From NCBI GenBank assembly GCA_025966255.1, contig JAOPVG010000553.1:1-6393 (forward strand): a stretch of DNA of 6,393 nt. Reading direction: 5' to 3'. Under the pieces are notes generated by a model, which had not been told where the DNA came from, did no database searches, and saw nothing but the letters and a program-made list of their open reading frames with translations. The translations under genes and the position numbers were made by a program. Below are positions 6,058 to 6,393 of this stretch, piece by piece. Positions within the stretch are counted from its first letter, which is position 1. Each line of letters starts with the position of its first letter. The DNA comes from Jatrophihabitans sp. Its GTDB lineage: Bacteria; Actinomycetota; Actinomycetes; Mycobacteriales; Jatrophihabitantaceae.

Positions 6058-6393
6058 ATGACCCGTCTCGTCCCGCACGATCACGTCGACGACACGTCGC
6101 GGGCGATCATCGAGCAGTTACAGGAGGACGGCCGCCGTCCGTACGCCAGCATCGGCAAGGCAGTGGGCCTGTCCGAGGCGGCCGTGCGGCAGCGGGTGCA
6201 GAAGCTGCTCGACACCGGAGTCATGCAGATCGTCGCCGTCACCGACCCGATGCAGATCGGGTTCGCCCGTCAAGCCATGATCGCGATCCGGGCCACCGGA
6301 AACGTCGAGGAGATCGCCGATCAGCTGGCCAAGATCGACGAGGTCGACTACATCGTCGTCACCGCCGGCTCATTCGACCTGCTGGCTGAGGTG
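6058..6393 (+). CDS. Lrp/AsnC-family transcriptional regulator, N-terminal part (runs off right edge)
   Basis: The visible 112 residues start at the ATG at 6058 and stay open to the window edge; family members are usually about 150-160 residues, so roughly 40 are missing. The N-terminal winged helix-turn-helix spans about 11-60, beginning DDTSRAIIEQLQEDGRRPYA, with the recognition region SEAAVRQRVQKLLDTGVM at 39-56. The ligand-sensing/oligomerisation (RAM) domain begins near residue 67 with IGFARQAMIAIRATG and includes DYIVVTAGSFDLLAEV at 97-112. These proteins bind DNA as dimers or larger assemblies and respond to amino acids or related small molecules. Divergent placement 138 bp from potA makes it the likely regulator of the polyamine operon; the effector (possibly a polyamine or its catabolite) is not shown. 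It lacks an obvious ribosome site, so a leaderless transcript is plausible. Confidence 0.9.
   Translation, partial: MTRLVPHDHVDDTSRAIIEQLQEDGRRPYASIGKAVGLSEAAVRQRVQKLLDTGVMQIVAVTDPMQIGFARQAMIAIRATGNVEEIADQLAKIDEVDYIVVTAGSFDLLAEV

Noticed and set aside
5973..6389. 138-codon plus-strand frame over the regulator
   Set aside because: It is out of frame with the Lrp/AsnC reading that starts at 6058, is Arg-rich and has no domain. The 6058 frame shows a full HTH and the start of a RAM domain.

Overview
The window is about two-thirds G+C, with GC-rich third codon positions and frequent GTG starts. It carries an acyl-ACP desaturase of the type common in actinobacteria and a Tat-type lipoprotein signal. 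I read it as chromosomal DNA from a high-GC actinobacterium; genus is not assignable. I see no mobile element, CRISPR array, rRNA or tRNA.

From left to right: (1) 1-147, minus strand, the first 49 codons of an acyl-ACP desaturase that runs off the left edge. (2) 148-333, intergenic, with a long inverted repeat and a short coding-like stretch that has no start codon. (3) 334-5919, minus strand, a tightly packed five-gene operon transcribed right to left: potA (ATPase), potD (binding lipoprotein), potB and potC (permeases), then a DAO/PuuB-like FAD-dependent oxidoreductase. Junctions are 4-nt, 4-nt and 1-nt overlaps and a 6-nt gap, so translation is probably coupled throughout. (4) 5920-6057, a 138-bp divergent regulatory region with three kinds of symmetric or repeated element. 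(5) 6058-6393, plus strand, the first 112 codons of an Lrp/AsnC-family regulator that runs off the right edge.

The genes make a coherent unit. PotD would capture a polyamine such as putrescine or spermidine outside the membrane, PotB/PotC would carry it across, PotA would supply ATP hydrolysis, and the oxidoreductase would oxidise the amine or a derivative in the cytoplasm. The divergent Lrp/AsnC protein is the natural candidate regulator. Uptake plus oxidation suggests a catabolic rather than a biosynthetic role. No gamma-glutamyl ligase, aminotransferase or aldehyde dehydrogenase lies in the window, so the actual substrate of the oxidoreductase is open.

The protein-coding content is a recognisable actinobacterial polyamine-uptake locus, not a new system. 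The least explained material is the DNA between potA and the regulator, and the small coding-like remnant after the oxidoreductase.
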